The notes beneath the pieces were generated by a model. The model saw nothing but the letters and a program-made list of their open reading frames with translations. It was not told the origin of the DNA and did not search any database. The translations under genes and the position numbers were made by a program. A DNA stretch of 43,101 bases from an uncultured Geobacter sp. GTDB taxonomy: Bacteria > Desulfobacterota > Desulfuromonadia > Geobacterales > Geobacteraceae. Shown here one piece after another: positions 17,373 through 26,168 of this stretch (its first letter is position 1; each line of letters starts with the position of its first letter). The stretch lies in assembly GCA_903925075.1 (NCBI GenBank), contig CAIYDQ010000199.1, positions 1 to 43,101 on the forward strand. The letters are read 5' to 3'.

Positions 17373-19262
17373 ATGAGTAAAACCAGTAGCCCATGCGGCG
17401 CATCCGCGCCTTCCCGGAAACAACGGGCCCTGCAGGGCTCAATCGAATTCGCCCCCGCCAAAGTTGAGGTGGAAGCCACGCCGGACGGCGGATATCTGCT
17501 CAGATCTCCCTTGCCGCTGGAGCCGTACGAGGCGAATCTCGGGGTGATGCTGCGCCGTTGGGCCAAAGAGGCCCCGCAGAGGATCTTCCTCGCCGAAAGA
17601 GGGGGGGACGGCGCCTGGCGAACTCTCAGCTACGGCGACGCCGGCCGTCAGGCTGAGTCGATCGCCCAGGCTTTGATCGACCGGGGGATGGGGCCTGAGC
17701 GGCCGATGATGATCCTCTCCGGCAACTCGATCGGCCACGCGCTGCTCATGCTCGGCGGCATCTTGGCAGGGGTGCCGGTGGCGCCGGTCTCGGTCGCTTA
17801 CTCGCTGGTCAGCCTCGACTTGGTCAAGGTCAAATCCATTTTCGCCGAGGTCCGCCCTGCGCTCATTTACGCCGAAAACGGCGCCATGTACGCGCGGGCG
17901 CTTAAGGCCCTGGACCTGAGCGGAGTGGAGGTGGTGATCAAGGATGGCGAGGTCGAAGGGATGGCGACCACTCCGTTATCAGCTCTGCTGGCAACGGATG
18001 TCACCCCGAAAGTGGAGGAAGTCTTTGCCACGGTGGGGCCCAAAACCGTTGCCAAGATCCTCTTCTCTTCCGGGTCGACCGGTCTTCCCAAGGGGATCAT
18101 CAACACCCATGAGATGCTCTGCTCCAACCAGCAGATGCTGGCGCAGGTCTGGCCTTTCATCACCCAGACGCCGCCGATACTGGTCGATTGGCTTCCCTGG
18201 AACCATACCTTCGGCGGCAACCACAACTTCAACGTGGTTCTGAAGCAGGGAGGGAGCCTCTACATCGACGCGGGCAAACCAGTGCCGGCGCTGGTGCAGC
18301 AGACCGTGCAGAACCTGGCGGAAATCTCGCCGACCGTCTATTTCAACGTCCCGGCCGGTTTCGCCATGCTCGTCCCTTATCTTGAGCGGGACGAGCAACT
18401 GCGCCAAAACTTTTTCAAGGACTTGCAGCTCATCTTCTACGCGGCGGCCGCCCTCTCTCAGGACATCTGGCAGCGTCTGGAGGCGGTTTCGCTGTTGGCC
18501 ACCGGAAGAAAGGTGCCGATGACCTCTTCCTGGGGGGCGACCGAGACGGCTCCCGCCGTTACCTCGGCCCACTTCCCGATCGACAGGGCAGGGGTGATCG
18601 GACTCCCCTTGCCGGGCGTCACCCTGAAAATGGTCCCCAGCGGGAAGAGGTTCGAGCTCAGGGTCAAGGGACCCAACGTAACGCCGGGCTACCTGAAACA
18701 ACCCGACTTGACCGCCGCCGCTTTCGATGAAGACGGCTTCTACAAGATCGGCGACACCGGGGTGTTTGCCGACCCCGACGATCCCTGCAAGGGGATCGTT
18801 TTCAACGGCCGGGTCGCCGAGGACTTCAAGCTCAATACCGGAACATGGGTGCACGTGGGAGGATTGCGGGTGGGCCTGCTGACGGCGACGGCTCCGGTGC
18901 TTCAGGACGCGCTGATCGCCGGGCAGGACCGGGAGGAAGTCGGCGTACTGGCCTGGCCCAATATCGAGGCCTGCAAGGAGATCTCCGCTGATGGCACTGC
19001 CGATCGATCCCTGGCGGAGTTGCTGCAAAGCGACGCCGTGCGCGATCATTTGCGCAAGACGCTGACCGCGCACAACGCCCTGCAAGAGGGCTCCTCCGCC
19101 AGGATCGGCAGGATCATGCTGATGACCGAGCCTCCTTCCATCGACGCCAACGAGATCACCGACAAGGGGTACATCAACCAAAGGGCCTCCCTGGAAAAGC
19201 GCAAAGAACTGGTGGCAAGGTTGTTTGCCGAAAACCCGGACCCGGAGATCGTGGTGCTGTAG
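17373..19262 (+). CDS. AMP-dependent acyl-CoA synthetase, feruloyl-CoA-synthase-like
   Basis: The 629-residue protein is an ANL-superfamily adenylate-forming enzyme. The P-loop FSSGSTGLPKG is at residues 231-241, followed by DWLPWNHTFGGNHNFN, TSSWGATETAP and IGDTGVFADP. The long form (about 620 residues) and the WLPWNHTFGGNHNFN block resemble feruloyl-CoA synthases (Fcs), which activate hydroxycinnamates with ATP and CoA. The C-terminal domain lacks an obvious classical catalytic GK Lys; ANEITDKGYINQR is the likely equivalent. No enoyl-CoA hydratase/aldolase or vanillin dehydrogenase gene is adjacent, so the true substrate is open. A strong terminator follows. Confidence 0.82.
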   Translation: MSKTSSPCGASAPSRKQRALQGSIEFAPAKVEVEATPDGGYLLRSPLPLEPYEANLGVMLRRWAKEAPQRIFLAERGGDGAWRTLSYGDAGRQAESIAQALIDRGMGPERPMMILSGNSIGHALLMLGGILAGVPVAPVSVAYSLVSLDLVKVKSIFAEVRPALIYAENGAMYARALKALDLSGVEVVIKDGEVEGMATTPLSALLATDVTPKVEEVFATVGPKTVAKILFSSGSTGLPKGIINTHEMLCSNQQMLAQVWPFITQTPPILVDWLPWNHTFGGNHNFNVVLKQGGSLYIDAGKPVPALVQQTVQNLAEISPTVYFNVPAGFAMLVPYLERDEQLRQNFFKDLQLIFYAAAALSQDIWQRLEAVSLLATGRKVPMTSSWGATETAPAVTSAHFPIDRAGVIGLPLPGVTLKMVPSGKRFELRVKGPNVTPGYLKQPDLTAAAFDEDGFYKIGDTGVFADPDDPCKGIVFNGRVAEDFKLNTGTWVHVGGLRVGLLTATAPVLQDALIAGQDREEVGVLAWPNIEACKEISADGTADRSLAELLQSDAVRDHLRKTLTAHNALQEGSSARIGRIMLMTEPPSIDANEITDKGYINQRASLEKRKELVARLFAENPDPEIVVL

Positions 19263-19324
19263 GCTGCATCAGTCACCAGCAGGTTCGCCCCAAGCATCCT
19301 CCACCTTCCCCCTGGACTGGAAAG

Positions 19325-19380
19325 GGGTCAAATGCACATCATGCCATGACCTTGGTATGGCGCCATTTGGCCCTTTTTTT
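19325..19380 (+). terminator. Intrinsic terminator after the acyl-CoA synthetase gene
   Basis: GGGTCAAATG (19325-19334) pairs with CATTTGGCCC (19364-19373) with one G-T wobble, enclosing an inner GCCAT/ATGGC hairpin, and TTTTTTT follows directly (19374-19380). Confidence 0.85.
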
Positions 19381-19431
19381 GTTCGCTCCGCAGTTCTCGC
19401 CTCGACGCCATCGGCGCCATGCGCCTCTCCC

Positions 19432-19459
19432 TTGACAACCCTGCTTTTATACCGACAAT
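19432..19459 (+). promoter_or_regulatory. Promoter for the YbjQ-like gene
   Basis: TTGACA (19432-19437) is followed by a 16-base spacer and GACAAT (19454-19459), with AT-rich sequence around it. It lies about 75 bases upstream of the start codon. Confidence 0.55.
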
Positions 19460-19534
19460 TAGTAAGTTTTTAACCGCCGGGATTGCCGGCCGAACCAGCT
19501 TTGCTATCTCCAAAAGGGAGAAGGAGGAGAGACC

Positions 19535-19861
19535 ATGATGCTGCTGACCACACGCGCGTTGCCTGAAGGTTATGTCATCAAAGAGGTTTTTTCCATGCTG
19601 CTCATGAACAAAACGATCGAGATCTCCAACAAGGGAATCGTACGCGGACTGCTGGAGCGGGATCGCAACGAATACAACGAAGCTTTGGAGTTGCTGGAAA
19701 GTCAGGCTCCCGAGGGGGCGAACGCTATTATCGGCATTCAGATCTCCACCACCACTCAGCAGTTCTCCGACGGCACCTTTCTCTATCTAACCCTGGTGGG
19801 CACTCCGGTTTGCTGCGAAAAAATCGAGGATCTACCGGTTCCCGACGCCTGCGAAACATGA
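19535..19861 (+). CDS. YbjQ/UPF0145-family protein
   Basis: The 108-residue protein matches the compact YbjQ-type fold in outline. It has an N-terminal TTRALPEGYVIKEVF strand, a central helical segment ending ALELLESQAPEGANAIIGIQIS, and a terminal FLYLTLVGTPV strand. Members are small pentameric proteins of unknown function sometimes labelled heavy-metal-binding. Two ATG codons lie in tandem after AAGGAGGAGAGACC; either may start the protein. There is no signal peptide. Confidence 0.75.
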   Translation: MMLLTTRALPEGYVIKEVFSMLLMNKTIEISNKGIVRGLLERDRNEYNEALELLESQAPEGANAIIGIQISTTTQQFSDGTFLYLTLVGTPVCCEKIEDLPVPDACET

Positions 19862-19980
19862 ACAATAGTTGCGATGAACGCAGCAATGTTCAATCTGGCA
19901 TAACAGCGGGGATGAGCGTAAAATGAACTTGCGCTAAAGATCACGGCATGACCATACCGGCAACGCGCCAGGGGGGAGAA

Positions 19981-20136
19981 ATGAGAAGACTTACTGCGGA
20001 AGAGGAGGTTCTGAAAGATCAGCCTGTGGTAAAGGACGTCGCCGCTATTTGCGCCCTTTGCGGCTCGGAATTGGAGTTTGACGAGGAGGGTGGCCAGTAC
20101 CGTTGCCCCGTTTGCGACAACGACGAGGTGGGGTAG
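19981..20136 (+). CDS. Small zinc-ribbon protein
   Basis: ATG at 19981 follows GGGGGGAGAA and is preferred over the ATG at 19948. The 51-residue product contains CALC and, 14 residues later, CPVC, a two-knuckle zinc ribbon, with an acidic loop (ELEFDEEGGQ) between them. Such mini-proteins may bind nucleic acid or protein partners; no function is known. It precedes the DksA-like gene by 103 bases. Confidence 0.7.
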   Translation: MRRLTAEEEVLKDQPVVKDVAAICALCGSELEFDEEGGQYRCPVCDNDEVG

Positions 20137-20239
20137 CCGCCGGCTTGCCGACAAAGCCCCCGGCGAAGGCCGAAACAGGTCGGGGGGGGGACGGGAGCCC
20201 GGAAGCCAACGCACGACAAAAAGTTCAGGGAGGTGCGCC

Positions 20240-20626
20240 ATGCCGGAAAAATTGGAGGGGGAGGAATTAAGGAGCCTGCTGGCCAAGCAGAAACGAAGGC
20301 TCTGGGCGGAATTGCGGGAGGAGTTGTTTGCCCGGGCGGGCGAGGAACTGCACTCGCAGTACGATATCCCCCAGGATATCGGGGAGCAGAGTATTCTGGA
20401 CCTGCTTTCCGACGCCGGGCTCGCCGTGGCCGACATCAGGCGCAGCCAGTTGACCGAACTGGAGGAGGCGCAAAGCCGGCTTGAGATGGGAACGTACGGC
20501 AGGTGCGAGGGGTGTGGCGAGCCTATCGACCTGAAGCGGCTCAGGCTGGTCCCGCTGGCCGCTTACTGCGTCAATTGCCAAAGGATTCAGGAGGGGCCGG
20601 CGAAACCTCCCGGCACCACGCTTTGA
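20240..20626 (+). CDS. DksA/TraR-family C4 zinc-finger protein
   Basis: The ATG at 20240 follows GGGAGGTG and gives a 128-residue protein. It has a Glu/Leu-rich coiled-coil N-terminus and a C-terminal zinc finger CEGCGEP-17-CVNC (C-x2-C-x17-C-x2-C) preceded by the family hallmark ARLE-like SRLEMGTYGRC. DksA-type proteins bind RNA polymerase in the secondary channel and modulate transcription with ppGpp. The coiled-coil tip lacks a clear DxxDxA motif, so it may be a TraR/YocK-like relative rather than DksA itself. Confidence 0.85.
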   Translation: MPEKLEGEELRSLLAKQKRRLWAELREELFARAGEELHSQYDIPQDIGEQSILDLLSDAGLAVADIRRSQLTELEEAQSRLEMGTYGRCEGCGEPIDLKRLRLVPLAAYCVNCQRIQEGPAKPPGTTL

Positions 20627-20678
20627 CCTCGATGCCGAGATTCCGATCTCCCCTCGATCCAAAACAAGGCGCCTCGCC

Positions 20679-21770
20679 TCACAGCAAGGCGTCGATCGCC
20701 TCGAAGTCCATGTAATTTTCCGCAGTCGCCATAATCCAGTCCAGTTTCTCCTGGTCCTCGTAGGTGATCTTCGCCACGTCGTCCGACAGCGCGGTGAACG
20801 CTTGGGAGGTGGTCTGCTCCACGCGGATGTAGGGGATGTTGCTGTCGGTGAGGATCTGCTGGCTGATTTCGGAGACCGGGCCGTGGCCGGCGATCACCAG
20901 TCCGGCGATCTTCTCCTTGTAGGCGGGGATGTGGTACAGGGAGGAGAGGGTCACGATCAACTCGTCCCTGGAACTGGTCACGATCATCAGGGTGGAGCCG
21001 AGCAGGCCGTCGATCACCCGCTGGGAAGAGGCGGCGCCCAGTTGGATGTTGTGGATGATGCGGCTTCTTTCCGCGGGGTTGCCTAAAAGCGGCAGCTCGA
21101 ACAGCTTGGAGATGTGGCTCAGCGTGGGGTTGGCCAGGGTGGGCGAGTAGTTGAAGCCGTCGATCACCTTCAGGTTCAGCGGCTCGAAGGCCTGCTTAAG
21201 ATATTTCCTGGTGACCTCTTTCTTTTCGGGGAGCAGCTTGTTGACGATGATGCCTCTGACGTCGGCGCCCTCCCGGCTGTAGAGCGCCAGGTTCAGGTGC
21301 ACCGCGTCGATCACCTTGCCGATGCCGCTTTCGGTGACGATCATCACCGGCGCGTCGATCAGCTTCGCCACCTTGGCGTTGTTAAGTCCGATCACCGATC
21401 CCACGCCGCCGTGACCGGCGCCTTCGATGATCAGGAAGTCGTATTTCATTTCCAGTTCGGAGACGGCGTCCAGGATGCAGTTGGTCAGGGCCAGATCGTC
21501 CAGTTTCCCCGCCAGATAGTCCTTGGTGAAATCCTTGTGCAGCGCGACCGGCGACATGAGGGCGATGTCCTCTTCCATGCCGAAGGCCTTGGCCATCAGC
21601 AGCGCGTCCATGTCGACCATGAAATCGTCGTACAACAGCACCTTGGGGCCAAACGGCTTGACGAACCCGACTCTTTGATACTTCTTCCTTGCCTGGTGCA
21701 TGAGCGAAATGCTGATGGTCGTCTTGCCGCAGTTTTGGCCGGTGGCCGCAACAAAGATCTTTTTCGCCAT
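20679..21770 (-). CDS. BioD-like P-loop / DRTGG-domain protein
   Basis: The 363-residue protein begins with a BioD/CobB-like dethiobiotin-synthetase fold: AATGQNCGKTTISISL (P-loop, about residues 8-23), LIIEGAGHGGVGSVIGLNNA and VRGIIVNKLLP. The C-terminal third resembles the DRTGG domain found between this fold and the catalytic domain in long phosphate acetyltransferases. The catalytic PTA domain is absent, and the pta gene at 13461-14462 is the short type, so this may be a stand-alone regulatory relative. It converges on the DksA-like gene. Confidence 0.8.
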   Translation of the reverse strand: MAKKIFVAATGQNCGKTTISISLMHQARKKYQRVGFVKPFGPKVLLYDDFMVDMDALLMAKAFGMEEDIALMSPVALHKDFTKDYLAGKLDDLALTNCILDAVSELEMKYDFLIIEGAGHGGVGSVIGLNNAKVAKLIDAPVMIVTESGIGKVIDAVHLNLALYSREGADVRGIIVNKLLPEKKEVTRKYLKQAFEPLNLKVIDGFNYSPTLANPTLSHISKLFELPLLGNPAERSRIIHNIQLGAASSQRVIDGLLGSTLMIVTSSRDELIVTLSSLYHIPAYKEKIAGLVIAGHGPVSEISQQILTDSNIPYIRVEQTTSQAFTALSDDVAKITYEDQEKLDWIMATAENYMDFEAIDALL

Positions 21771-21834
21771 TGTGAGAGACCCCTCTTTGGAATGGCGTAT
21801 GTTTACACAATGGACGCGGCGCCGTCAAGTAAAG

Positions 21835-23745
21835 TCAGCTGAACTTTAAAAGGAGCAGGGAAATGTCGTCGTCGAAGGAGGAGGAGCCGCTATAGGCGCG
21901 CACGGCGTCGAGCACCGCGGAGATCACTCCGGCTGCGCTCTTGCGGTGCTCTCTGACCAGTGCCTCGCGCAACCGCTGAACGCCGAACAGCTCGCCTGCG
22001 GCCCCTTCGGCCTCGGTGACGCCGTCGGTGTAAAGCAGCAACAGGTCGCCCTTTTCTATCTGCAGGCTCGGCTCTTCGAAGCACACCCCCCGCTGCACCC
22101 CGAGGATCAACCCTTCCGCATCCAATTCCAGGAAAGAGCCGCTTTCCGGGCGGTATAACAACGAGGGGGGATGGCCTGCGTTGGTGTAACTGAGCCTCCC
22201 CGTGGTCGTCTGGTAGCTGAGATAGGTCATGGTGATGAACAGCTCGGCGCGGCTCAGGTCGTCGTGCAGCAGCTCGTTCAGCGCGGAGACGACCTCGGAC
22301 GGGGTGTGCAGGGAAGCCAACTGGGCGCGCAGCACGCTGCGGGTCTCCACCATGATCAGCGCCGCACCTACGCTGTGCCCCGAGACGTCGGCGATCACCA
22401 GGTCCAACTGGTCGTCGTGCAGGAAGATGTCGTAGTAGTCGCCGCCGATATGGGTGGCGGGGACGCAGCGCCCGGCGCAGTCGATCCCGGCGAGCGTGGG
22501 AGGGGAGGAGGGCAAGAGCGAGAGCTGGATCTGCTTGGCGATCTCCATCTCCTTGAGCATGCTGGCGTTGTCCAAAAGCGCGCGCTCGGCCAGCTTTCGC
22601 TCCGTCACGTCCTGCTTTATGCAGACGAAGTGCCTGATGCGCCCGGCCTCGTCGGTGACCGGGGTGATGGTTTGCTCCTCCGTGTAGAGGGTGCCGTCCT
22701 TGCGCTGATTGATCATCTCGCCGTGCCAGACTTCGCCGGCGGTGACGGTGCGCCACAGATCGACGTAGAACCTGAGATCGTGGCTGCCGGATTTGAGAAA
22801 ACTCAAGTCCCGGTGCAGCGCCTCCTCCGGCGCATAGCCGGTCATCTTGGTGAAGGCCTGATTGACCCAGATCACCCGTCCCTCGTTGTCGGTGATGACG
22901 ATGGCGTTGGCGGCGGCTTCCAGCGCCGCGCTTTGCAAGCGAAGCGACTCCTCGGCGCGCTTTCGCTGGGTGATGTCCGAGATCAGTCCGTCGTAGGCGA
23001 TCATTTCCCCCCGGTCGCTGTAGCGCGGCACGATGGTGTTGATCACCCAGCGGACGGAGCCATCCTTGTGCCTGATCCTGTGCTCAAGCGAGGGGATGTC
23101 CTGGCCGGCCCGGATTTGGTCGCCGAGGCTGGTGACCGCGGCGCGATCCTCCTCGAAGATCATCTGGTACCAGAGGAAGGGGTTCTCCATGTACTCTTCG
23201 TGGCTGTATCCGGTGACCGTCAGGCAGCCCGGACCGTGGGAGGTCTTGACCACGCTGCCGTCTTTCAGGGTCACGGTATAGATGTAGTCGGTGACCGCGG
23301 CGACCAGCCTCTTGTAGCGCCGCTCGCTTCTGACCAGCGCCGCCTCGGCCTCGCGCCGCTTGCGCCGTACCTCCGCCTCCTGCATCTCGCGCTCGATGGC
23401 GGGGACCAGGCGCGAGATGTTCCCCTTGATCAGGTAGTCGTTGGCCCCCTCCTTCATGGCGTTGACCGCGGTGTCTTCGCCTATCTTGCCCGAGACGATG
23501 ATGAAGGGGAGGTCGAGCCCGCTTTTCCTGACCAGCCGCAAAGCCTCCAAGCCGCTGAAACCGGGGAGCACGTAATCCGAGATCACCAGATCCCAGGTTT
23601 GATCCTCGAGTGCCTTGCTCATGGCCTCGACGCTCTCCACCCTTTGGGAGAGCGGAGAGTAGTCGCCGCGTCGCAGCTCGAAGACGAGCAGCAGAGCGTC
23701 GTCCTCGGAATCCTCTACAATCAGTACGCGAAGCGGTTTTCCCAT
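21835..23745 (-). CDS. Response regulator with PAS domains and PP2C (SpoIIE/RsbU-type) phosphatase
   Basis: The 636-residue cytoplasmic protein has a receiver domain (about 5-120; phosphoacceptor Asp57 in VISDYVLPG, Lys in YLIKG), two PAS/PAC units (about 138-262 and 268-392, the second with AIVITDNEGRVIWVNQAFTKMTGY) and a SpoIIE-type Ser/Thr phosphatase (about 420-636). Metal-binding motifs in the phosphatase are GGDYYDIF, ADVSGHSVGAALIM, LLYTDGVTEAEG and SFDDDISLLLL. Such proteins control partner-switching pathways by dephosphorylating anti-sigma antagonists. No STAS antagonist or RsbW-type kinase is nearby. No cognate histidine kinase is adjacent. Confidence 0.92.
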   Translation of the reverse strand: MGKPLRVLIVEDSEDDALLLVFELRRGDYSPLSQRVESVEAMSKALEDQTWDLVISDYVLPGFSGLEALRLVRKSGLDLPFIIVSGKIGEDTAVNAMKEGANDYLIKGNISRLVPAIEREMQEAEVRRKRREAEAALVRSERRYKRLVAAVTDYIYTVTLKDGSVVKTSHGPGCLTVTGYSHEEYMENPFLWYQMIFEEDRAAVTSLGDQIRAGQDIPSLEHRIRHKDGSVRWVINTIVPRYSDRGEMIAYDGLISDITQRKRAEESLRLQSAALEAAANAIVITDNEGRVIWVNQAFTKMTGYAPEEALHRDLSFLKSGSHDLRFYVDLWRTVTAGEVWHGEMINQRKDGTLYTEEQTITPVTDEAGRIRHFVCIKQDVTERKLAERALLDNASMLKEMEIAKQIQLSLLPSSPPTLAGIDCAGRCVPATHIGGDYYDIFLHDDQLDLVIADVSGHSVGAALIMVETRSVLRAQLASLHTPSEVVSALNELLHDDLSRAELFITMTYLSYQTTTGRLSYTNAGHPPSLLYRPESGSFLELDAEGLILGVQRGVCFEEPSLQIEKGDLLLLYTDGVTEAEGAAGELFGVQRLREALVREHRKSAAGVISAVLDAVRAYSGSSSFDDDISLLLLKFS

Positions 23746-23897
23746 AAAGTACCTTCAGCAGGGCGCGCCGCGCCCCCTACCAGTGGGTTTGATTTTTTGC
23801 TGACGGAAATGGTACTGCAGTCGGGGAGGGGCCCCGCGGATCTCACCTTCCGAAGCGTCAGCCAGTATAGCACAGTTATTTGCGCTGCCGGAAGGAA

Positions 23898-24479
23898 TTA
23901 CTTAATGAACGCTGCCGGCGGCAGGGCGCCGGAGGTCAGACCGAATTCAGCAAGCCAGCCTTCGAAGATCGCCACCTTCTCCGGTCCGAACTTCGACAGG
24001 TCCCGCCTCACTTGGGCCGGACTCTTCTCGTGATCGAGCTCGCCCCCCTTTTTAGAGTAGAAGAGGTCGGCCAAGGCCACGATCCGCTCGCAAGCGTCTA
24101 TCGGCGACATCTCTCTATCGGGCAGCGGCAGCTTTTGGGCGGCGATCTCGTGCGCGGTGAGGCCAACGCCGATGTGCCGTTCGCACACCAGCGCATGCCG
24201 CGGCAGCCCTTCGGCCTCCAGGATCCGACGCCCGATGATGCCGTGGCGGATGTACGGTTCGCTGCCGAAACAATGGAGCTTGGGCGCGTGGATGCCCGAA
24301 ACGCCTATGTCGTGCAGAAGGGCCGCCTCTTCCACGAAGCGCAACTCGTCTGAGGTGGCGTGCGCGCTTTTGGCGATGAACAGCGCCTTGTCCGCCACCA
24401 GCCGGCTGTGGCGATAGACGATGTCGAGAGCGGCGCTGTTGCCGTGAAAGTGCTTTTCCAGTAGTGCGAATGGGTTCAA
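23898..24479 (-). CDS. HD-domain phosphohydrolase
   Basis: A TTG start at 24479 is preferred because it follows GGAGG at 4 bases (ATACGGAGGCGCTTTG); the ATG at 24569 has no ribosome site and adds a low-complexity Pro/Gly/Arg stretch. The 193-residue protein has an HD signature with VYRHSRLVADKAL, LLHDIG (His56-Asp57), IRHGIIGRRIL and CERHIGVGL, typical of small single-domain HD hydrolases. These remove phosphate from nucleotides or related molecules; the substrate is unknown. Divergent from the sigma-54 regulator. Confidence 0.8.
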   Translation of the reverse strand: MNPFALLEKHFHGNSAALDIVYRHSRLVADKALFIAKSAHATSDELRFVEEAALLHDIGVSGIHAPKLHCFGSEPYIRHGIIGRRILEAEGLPRHALVCERHIGVGLTAHEIAAQKLPLPDREMSPIDACERIVALADLFYSKKGGELDHEKSPAQVRRDLSKFGPEKVAIFEGWLAEFGLTSGALPPAAFIK

Positions 24480-24620
24480 AGCGCCTCCGTATCTTGGCCT
24501 GCCGGCCGGATGGCCTGCGGGCCTGCTTGTCTGCTGCCCTAGCTTATGCCGAATTTTGATGGGATGCAAGAGGCGAAGGGGGCGTCGCCGTGGAATATCC
24601 GCCCCATCCTTAATAAGGGG

Positions 24621-24649
24621 TTGAATATCTGCCGGCTAATCTATATGAT
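24621..24649 (+). promoter_or_regulatory. Promoter for the sigma-54 response regulator gene
   Basis: TTGAAT (24621-24626) is separated by exactly 17 bases from TATGAT (24644-24649). The predicted transcript starts near 24656, about 35 bases before the ATG at 24691. Confidence 0.65.
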
Positions 24650-24690
24650 GTGAAAACTTTAAAGTGGCTACTCTCTTTCGGTGGTGCTCG

Positions 24691-26088
24691 ATGACGTTGC
24701 AAGCGCTGAAACAACAACAGATGCTGCTGGTGGACGACGAACCCGGCATATTGGCCGAAGTCGCGCTTTTGCTGGCCTCCAACGATATCTCGCAGGTGGC
24801 CATGCTGTCGGACAGCCGCCAGGTCGCCTCTTACGTGGACCAACACCCGGTGAGCGCGGTCATCCTGGACTGGGTGATGCCCGAGGTCACGGGAGGGGAA
24901 ATCCTGCAAAATCTCACCGCCGACCACCCCGACATCCCGGTGATCGTCATGACCGCCATGGGGGACGTGGAGACTGCCGTGGCCTGCATGCAGCAGGGGG
25001 CTTTCGATTTCCTGACCAAGCCCGTCGATCCGAACCGGCTGGTGGCCAGCGTCAGAAAGGCGCTGCAGGTGAGCGAACTGGGGCAGCAGAACCGGCTCTT
25101 GAAGGATTACCTGTTGGGCGACCGCTTGCGAAATCCCGAGGCGTTCCAGGGGATCGTCACCAACTCCAAGAAGATGCGCGGCATCTTCCAGTATATAGAA
25201 GCCATCGCCTCCTCCCGCCTCCCCGTGCTGATCACCGGCGAAACCGGAGTCGGCAAGGAGCTCCTGGCGCGGGCGGTGCACGACGTTTCCGGGGTCGGCG
25301 GCCCTTTCGTGTCGCTGAACGCGGCGGGCCTGGACGATTTCATGTTTTCGGACACTCTGTTCGGGCACAAGAAGGGGGCCTTCACCGGAGCCGACAGCCA
25401 ACGCGACGGCCTGATCAGCGCCGCCGCCGGCGGGACGCTCTTTCTGGACGAGATCGGCGACCTGAACCTCGCCTCGCAGATCAAGCTGTTGCGACTTTTG
25501 CAGGAGCGGGAATATTACCGGATGGGCTCGGACCTGCTGCTGAAAAGCGACGCGCGCATCGTCGCCGCCTCCAACATGAACTTCGCCTCGCTGCGCTTGG
25601 AGGGAAAATTCCGAAACGACCTGTACTACCGCCTCTGCGCCCACGAGTTCCGCATTCCACCGCTGAGGGAGAGGCTGGAGGACGTGGCGCCTCTGGTCGA
25701 ATACTTCGTCGACACCTTCGCGCGGTCGCAGGCGAAACCGGTGCCCGCGGTTGCGCCCGGTCTGATCGCCTCGCTTGAGCAGTGCAAGTTTCCCGGTAAC
25801 GTCCGGGAGCTCTACAACATGGTGCATCACGCAGTGACCTGCAACGAGGGGGGGATGCTGAGCGCGGCGGATTTCGCTGGGGTGAAGCCGGTGGCTTTCC
25901 GGGCGGCTCCTCGCGTGGACGCGTCCAATCCCCTTCTGGAGATTTTCGGGAAATTTCCGACCATCTTGCAGGCCGAGGAGTACCTGATCCGGGAGGCGAT
26001 GAAGCTTTGCAACGGCAACCAGACGGCTGCCGCCGAACTTCTGGGCGTTACCCGTCCCACGCTGAACAAGAGGCTCAAGAAGGAGTAG
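24691..26088 (+). CDS. Sigma-54-dependent response regulator (NtrC family)
   Basis: The ATG at 24691 is chosen; a GTG at 24664 is too close to the predicted transcript start. The 465-residue protein has a receiver (about 8-122, Asp60 in VILDWVMPE, Lys110), an AAA+ domain with Walker A GETGVGKE (183-190), the sigma-54 contact loop GAFTGA (229-234), Walker B LFLDEIGDL, an arginine-finger region (FRNDLYYRL, PPLRER) and a Fis-type helix-turn-helix (GNQTAAAELLGVTRPTLNKRL). It activates sigma-54 promoters on phosphorylation. No kinase gene is adjacent; the kinase at 30501-32090 is a candidate partner. Confidence 0.93.
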   Translation: MTLQALKQQQMLLVDDEPGILAEVALLLASNDISQVAMLSDSRQVASYVDQHPVSAVILDWVMPEVTGGEILQNLTADHPDIPVIVMTAMGDVETAVACMQQGAFDFLTKPVDPNRLVASVRKALQVSELGQQNRLLKDYLLGDRLRNPEAFQGIVTNSKKMRGIFQYIEAIASSRLPVLITGETGVGKELLARAVHDVSGVGGPFVSLNAAGLDDFMFSDTLFGHKKGAFTGADSQRDGLISAAAGGTLFLDEIGDLNLASQIKLLRLLQEREYYRMGSDLLLKSDARIVAASNMNFASLRLEGKFRNDLYYRLCAHEFRIPPLRERLEDVAPLVEYFVDTFARSQAKPVPAVAPGLIASLEQCKFPGNVRELYNMVHHAVTCNEGGMLSAADFAGVKPVAFRAAPRVDASNPLLEIFGKFPTILQAEEYLIREAMKLCNGNQTAAAELLGVTRPTLNKRLKKE

Positions 26089-26168
26089 CCGGGTGGCCGC
26101 GGCCGGGTAGGGGGAGCGCCTGCAGGCCCGGCAACCTCTTTTGGACCTGATTTGTAGTTGCGACGGTT

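Noticed and set aside
22171-24033. A 620-codon frame on the plus strand opposite the PP2C regulator
   Set aside because: Antisense shadow of a protein with complete receiver, PAS and phosphatase motifs.
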